DNA from: Syntrophales bacterium
Lineage (GTDB): Bacteria > Desulfobacterota > Syntrophia > Syntrophales > PHBD01
NCBI GenBank assembly: GCA_035363115.1
Contig: DAOSEM010000002.1
Coordinates: forward strand, 476,841 to 540,840
Length of the DNA stretch: 64,000 nt
Reading direction: 5' to 3'
Shown: one piece after another, positions 61,926 through 64,000 of the stretch
How the letters are laid out: the number at the start of each line of letters is the position of its first letter
Position numbering within the stretch: position 1 is the first letter of the stretch
Notes under the pieces: model-generated
The model's input: only the letters and a program-made list of their open reading frames with translations
Database searches by the model: none
Told to the model about the DNA's origin: nothing
Translations under genes and position numbers: made by a program

Positions 61926-62297
61926 TCAAGCACTCTTCAGGAAGGGTTTGTCTTGCGGATGCTGCATATTTGCATGGCTGGCAATACCGATTGAAAGGCC
62001 ATATTCCTCAAGATATTGATTAATATTATTTTCCATCTTAGCGTATTCATTTATGATATTACGAGCGTCACTTGTCAGCAGCATACCCTTTCTTCCACTG
62101 GTGACAACGAGTTTCATCCCGGTGCGCTTTTCGGCAATCTTGATTTTTCCCCAGGCCGCCCGATAGGACATTTTCAGTTTCCTGGCAGCGCCGAATAGAC
62201 TTCGACATTCATCGATGCCTTTCAACAATTCCTCCAGACCTTTCCCGAACAGGGTCGTACCTTCCTCTTCCACCCAGATCTTGAATCGGATCGTCAT
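61926..62297 (-). CDS. ModE-like winged-helix regulator (N-terminal domain only)
   Basis: About 123 residues resembling the DNA-binding half of ModE: TTLFGKGLEELLKGIDECRSLFGAARKLKMSYRAAWGKIKIAEKRTGMKLV, written across residues 12-62, with the typical 'GSL-xAAR-x-L-x-(V/M)-SYxxAW' core. The molybdate-binding (TOBE) half of ModE is missing. It lies upstream of the molybdoenzyme operon on the same strand and probably regulates it. The ATG at 62297 has aagga upstream. The last 25 residues (SHANMQHPQDKP) are His-containing and could sense something else; that is speculation. Confidence 0.8.
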   Translation of the reverse strand: MTIRFKIWVEEEGTTLFGKGLEELLKGIDECRSLFGAARKLKMSYRAAWGKIKIAEKRTGMKLVVTSGRKGMLLTSDARNIINEYAKMENNINQYLEEYGLSIGIASHANMQHPQDKPFLKSA

Positions 62298-62548
62298 TTC
62301 GTTTCCTTCTTTCGGGGCATATTCCAAAGGAAGCTTTTTTGATTGCCCGATTATGGATGACATCCCGAATGGTGGAAAGCCATCCGGTGCCGTCTGAAAA
62401 GCGATTAGGGCGGAATTCTATTTCATCCTTCAGACAATTTCCTACATGGAATCTTGGAAACGAACATTCATGCCAGGCAACAGGATTGGTTTGACCTGTT
62501 GTGTTCTCTGTCCTATGATGCGACAACATCGCCGAAGGGAGAATAACG

Positions 62549-63358
62549 ATGACGATCCGAAAACTCGGCTTTGGAGGTCTTCTAATTTCCCTTGCTGCAT
62601 CGCTTGTACTGGCCCTTCCGGGCTCCTCGCTGTCCTATGAACGGGAGATCGCGAACCTGTCCTCAATCCTGGCCTCCAGCATCAGCAAATCAAACATGAA
62701 AACCATCGCCGTTGTCGATTTCACGGATCTCCGGGGCCAGGTAAACGAACTCGGACGCTTCATAGCCGAAGAATTATCCGGCAACCTGACATCCCAGTCT
62801 TCCGGATTCGACATTCTCGACCGCAATCACATCAAGCGGCTCCTGGAAGAGCAGAAGCTCTCGCTTTCCGGACTCATGGATCCGCAGGCCATCCGGAAAA
62901 TCGGGAAACTCGCGGGAGCCGATGTCATCATCACCGGAACCATCACGCCCTTCGGGGACAGTATCCGCGTTTCCTGCAAGGCCATTGATACCGGGACCGC
63001 CAAGGTCATCGGATCCGCCCGCGGCGACATCGCCAAGACGGCAACCATTGCCGACCTTTTGAAGCTCGGAGTCTCGCCCTCTCCGTCTTCGAGAGAGACG
63101 GCCGGACAGTCCCCGGCATCCAGGGTCTTCGAAAAACCGATGTATAAGGGATATCGCGTCGACATCTGCCTGAACTGGGCCCAGTCCTGCCGGAAACCCG
63201 CCGCCGACCGGTTCTGCCAGATCAATGGTTTCCGGGAGGCCCGTTCATGGAAGATCGCCTATGATATCGGCTACCTGACGCCGACGTACGTGATCGGAGA
63301 TGACAAGACCTGCGGCATGAGGGGCTGTGACGGATTTGAAGTCATCGAATGCTGGTGA
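62549..63358 (+). CDS. FlgO/CsgG-like exported protein with Cys-rich C-terminal module
   Basis: A 269-residue protein with a signal peptide (LGFGGLLISLAASLVLALPGSSLS). Its FlgO/CsgG-type nucleotide-free alpha/beta domain (about 35-180) has KTIAVVDFTDLRG, ELGRFIAEELSGNL, FDILDRNHIKRLLEEQ and IGKLAGADVIITGTI. The final 70 residues form a separate unit with seven Cys (DICLNWAQSCRKP; FCQINGF; CGMRGCDGF; IECW), likely disulfide-bonded outside the cytoplasm. No lipobox Cys follows the signal. It has a good ribosome-binding site (aagggag). Confidence 0.8.
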   Translation: MTIRKLGFGGLLISLAASLVLALPGSSLSYEREIANLSSILASSISKSNMKTIAVVDFTDLRGQVNELGRFIAEELSGNLTSQSSGFDILDRNHIKRLLEEQKLSLSGLMDPQAIRKIGKLAGADVIITGTITPFGDSIRVSCKAIDTGTAKVIGSARGDIAKTATIADLLKLGVSPSPSSRETAGQSPASRVFEKPMYKGYRVDICLNWAQSCRKPAADRFCQINGFREARSWKIAYDIGYLTPTYVIGDDKTCGMRGCDGFEVIECW

Positions 63359-63430
63359 CCCCGGCGCACACCGTCGCGCATGGAAACACTCCCCTCGTGA
63401 ACCGGGGACTCCTTCCTGCACCCTTTCGGC

Positions 63431-63589
63431 CTATTCCCGCAGGCGGATCTGCCTCTCCAGCAATTCGATGACTTTGTCCATCCGGCTGATGATGTCGTTG
63501 ATCCGGAATACCCATCTCGAAATGCCAACGACGATGGCAATGGCAATCACCATGAAAAGAAGGCCCATGATCAAAGCCGCCGTCTCCAT
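63431..63589 (-). CDS. Small 52-residue single-span membrane protein
   Basis: A short frame (start ATG at 63589, stop TAG) with a strong ribosome-binding site (aaggagggg, 4 bases upstream). Residues 6-23 form a membrane helix (LIMGLLFMVIAIAIVVG). A basic stretch (SRWVFRIN) and an amphipathic tail (IISRMDKVIELLERQIRLRE) follow, suggesting an N-out, C-in single-pass protein with a coiled-coil tail. The function is unknown. It is convergent with the FlgO-like gene. Confidence 0.65.
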   Translation of the reverse strand: METAALIMGLLFMVIAIAIVVGISRWVFRINDIISRMDKVIELLERQIRLRE

Positions 63590-64000
63590 GTCCCCTCCTT
63601 ATTCTTTCGCAGAAATAACGATCAACCCATCGATCAAAGTCTGGAAATGAGCGGTGATCCACCCGTTCTCCCGTCGGAAGCTATCACTCCCCATGGAATG
63701 CCGCAACTCAATTGCAGTGGTGAATGCATCCGGGGTATCGATCCGCCTGCCGGTCCATGCCTCGCCGGATGTGAAAGCAAAGCCGGATGATGAAAGAACC
63801 GTTTCCCATCGGAATGCCCGGCAGGTCGTGCAGGATCCCCGTTGGCACCGGGAAGAAGATCCGAGGGTTCATCCATCCCCGGGGGGCTCCGTACGGGCGT
63901 GAATCCAATTCTTGAAAGGCTATCATTTCCCCAATCCGTCAGCCGCTGATCGTTTCGTTCAAGACGGTTGAACGAAGCATCTCCCGAATCCATCCCGGAA
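63590..64000. other. Window end, no supportable gene
   Basis: Several short open frames exist on both strands, but none has a convincing ribosome-binding site or recognised family. The 5' region of the small membrane protein gene should lie here. A gene reaching in from beyond the window edge cannot be excluded. Confidence 0.35.

Noticed and set aside
63634..63993. Minus-strand open frame of 119 codons at the window end
   Set aside because: Its composition is that of a random high-GC frame, and no start signal or family match was seen.

Overview
The window is chromosomal DNA from a Gram-negative bacterium, most likely an anaerobic member of the former Deltaproteobacteria (Desulfobacterota, Syntrophia-like). 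This is inferred from gene content: indolepyruvate:ferredoxin oxidoreductase, several ferredoxin-type proteins, a twin-arginine molybdopterin oxidoreductase with a four-cluster Fe-S subunit, lipoproteins and beta-barrel outer-membrane proteins, tandem REC-PAS-HD-GYP proteins, a PhaC-like synthase, and hom paired with a phosphoglycerate-mutase-family 'homoserine kinase'. No rRNA, tRNA or CRISPR array was seen. Most of the DNA is G+C-rich and densely packed; many stops and starts overlap by a few bases.

Layout. 1-3855: 3' part of dnaE, then a UPF0280 (ApbE-like) gene. 3856-9675: an A+T-rich island unlike its surroundings. It begins with two decayed insertion-sequence fragments (IS1595/ISXO2-like and IS5-like) and carries a tight cassette: M16 peptidase, B12-binding radical SAM enzyme, a 31-residue peptide gene too short for ordinary gene calling, AzlC, AzlD and a cupin. 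This is the most interesting part of the window. It has the parts of a peptide-derived natural product pathway (precursor, radical SAM modifier, PQQ-type protease, small amino-acid exporter) in a combination I do not recognise. 9678-11444: dnaJ/cbpA-like gene and two lipoproteins. 11665-19707: a minus-strand run of two glycan-type glycosyltransferases (one fused to a methyltransferase), a methyltransferase, an acetyltransferase and an SGNH hydrolase, ending in iorA-iorB. 19730-23339: TPR protein, YbgC-like thioesterase, apgM/thrB-like gene and hom. 23497-27878: enoyl-CoA hydratase, sppA, rpsA, cmk.

27943-39667: DUF2889 and DUF362 genes, then an exopolysaccharide locus resembling pga/PNAG systems. 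It has a TPR/beta-barrel outer-membrane protein, a processive GT2 synthase, a HEAT-repeat membrane protein, a divergent polysaccharide deacetylase, a large TPR-glycosidase-CBM9-like protein and a GH75 chitosanase-like protein. 39959-43073: TrpF-like protein, ferredoxin protein and small unknowns. 43272-57255: signalling and envelope genes: hybrid histidine kinase, cyclic-nucleotide-binding protein, an AsmA-like/GT51 transglycosylase, FKBP isomerase, an unknown protein with faint RelA/SpoT resemblance, PhaC-like synthase and two tandem REC-PAS-HD-GYP proteins.

57576-62297: a molybdoenzyme operon (ModE-like regulator, catalytic subunit, Fe-S subunit, TorD-like chaperone) with a recognisable promoter, a 22-bp perfect palindrome and a terminator-like hairpin. 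62549-63589: a FlgO/CsgG-like protein with a Cys-rich tail and a 52-residue membrane protein. The last 400 bases hold nothing I can support.
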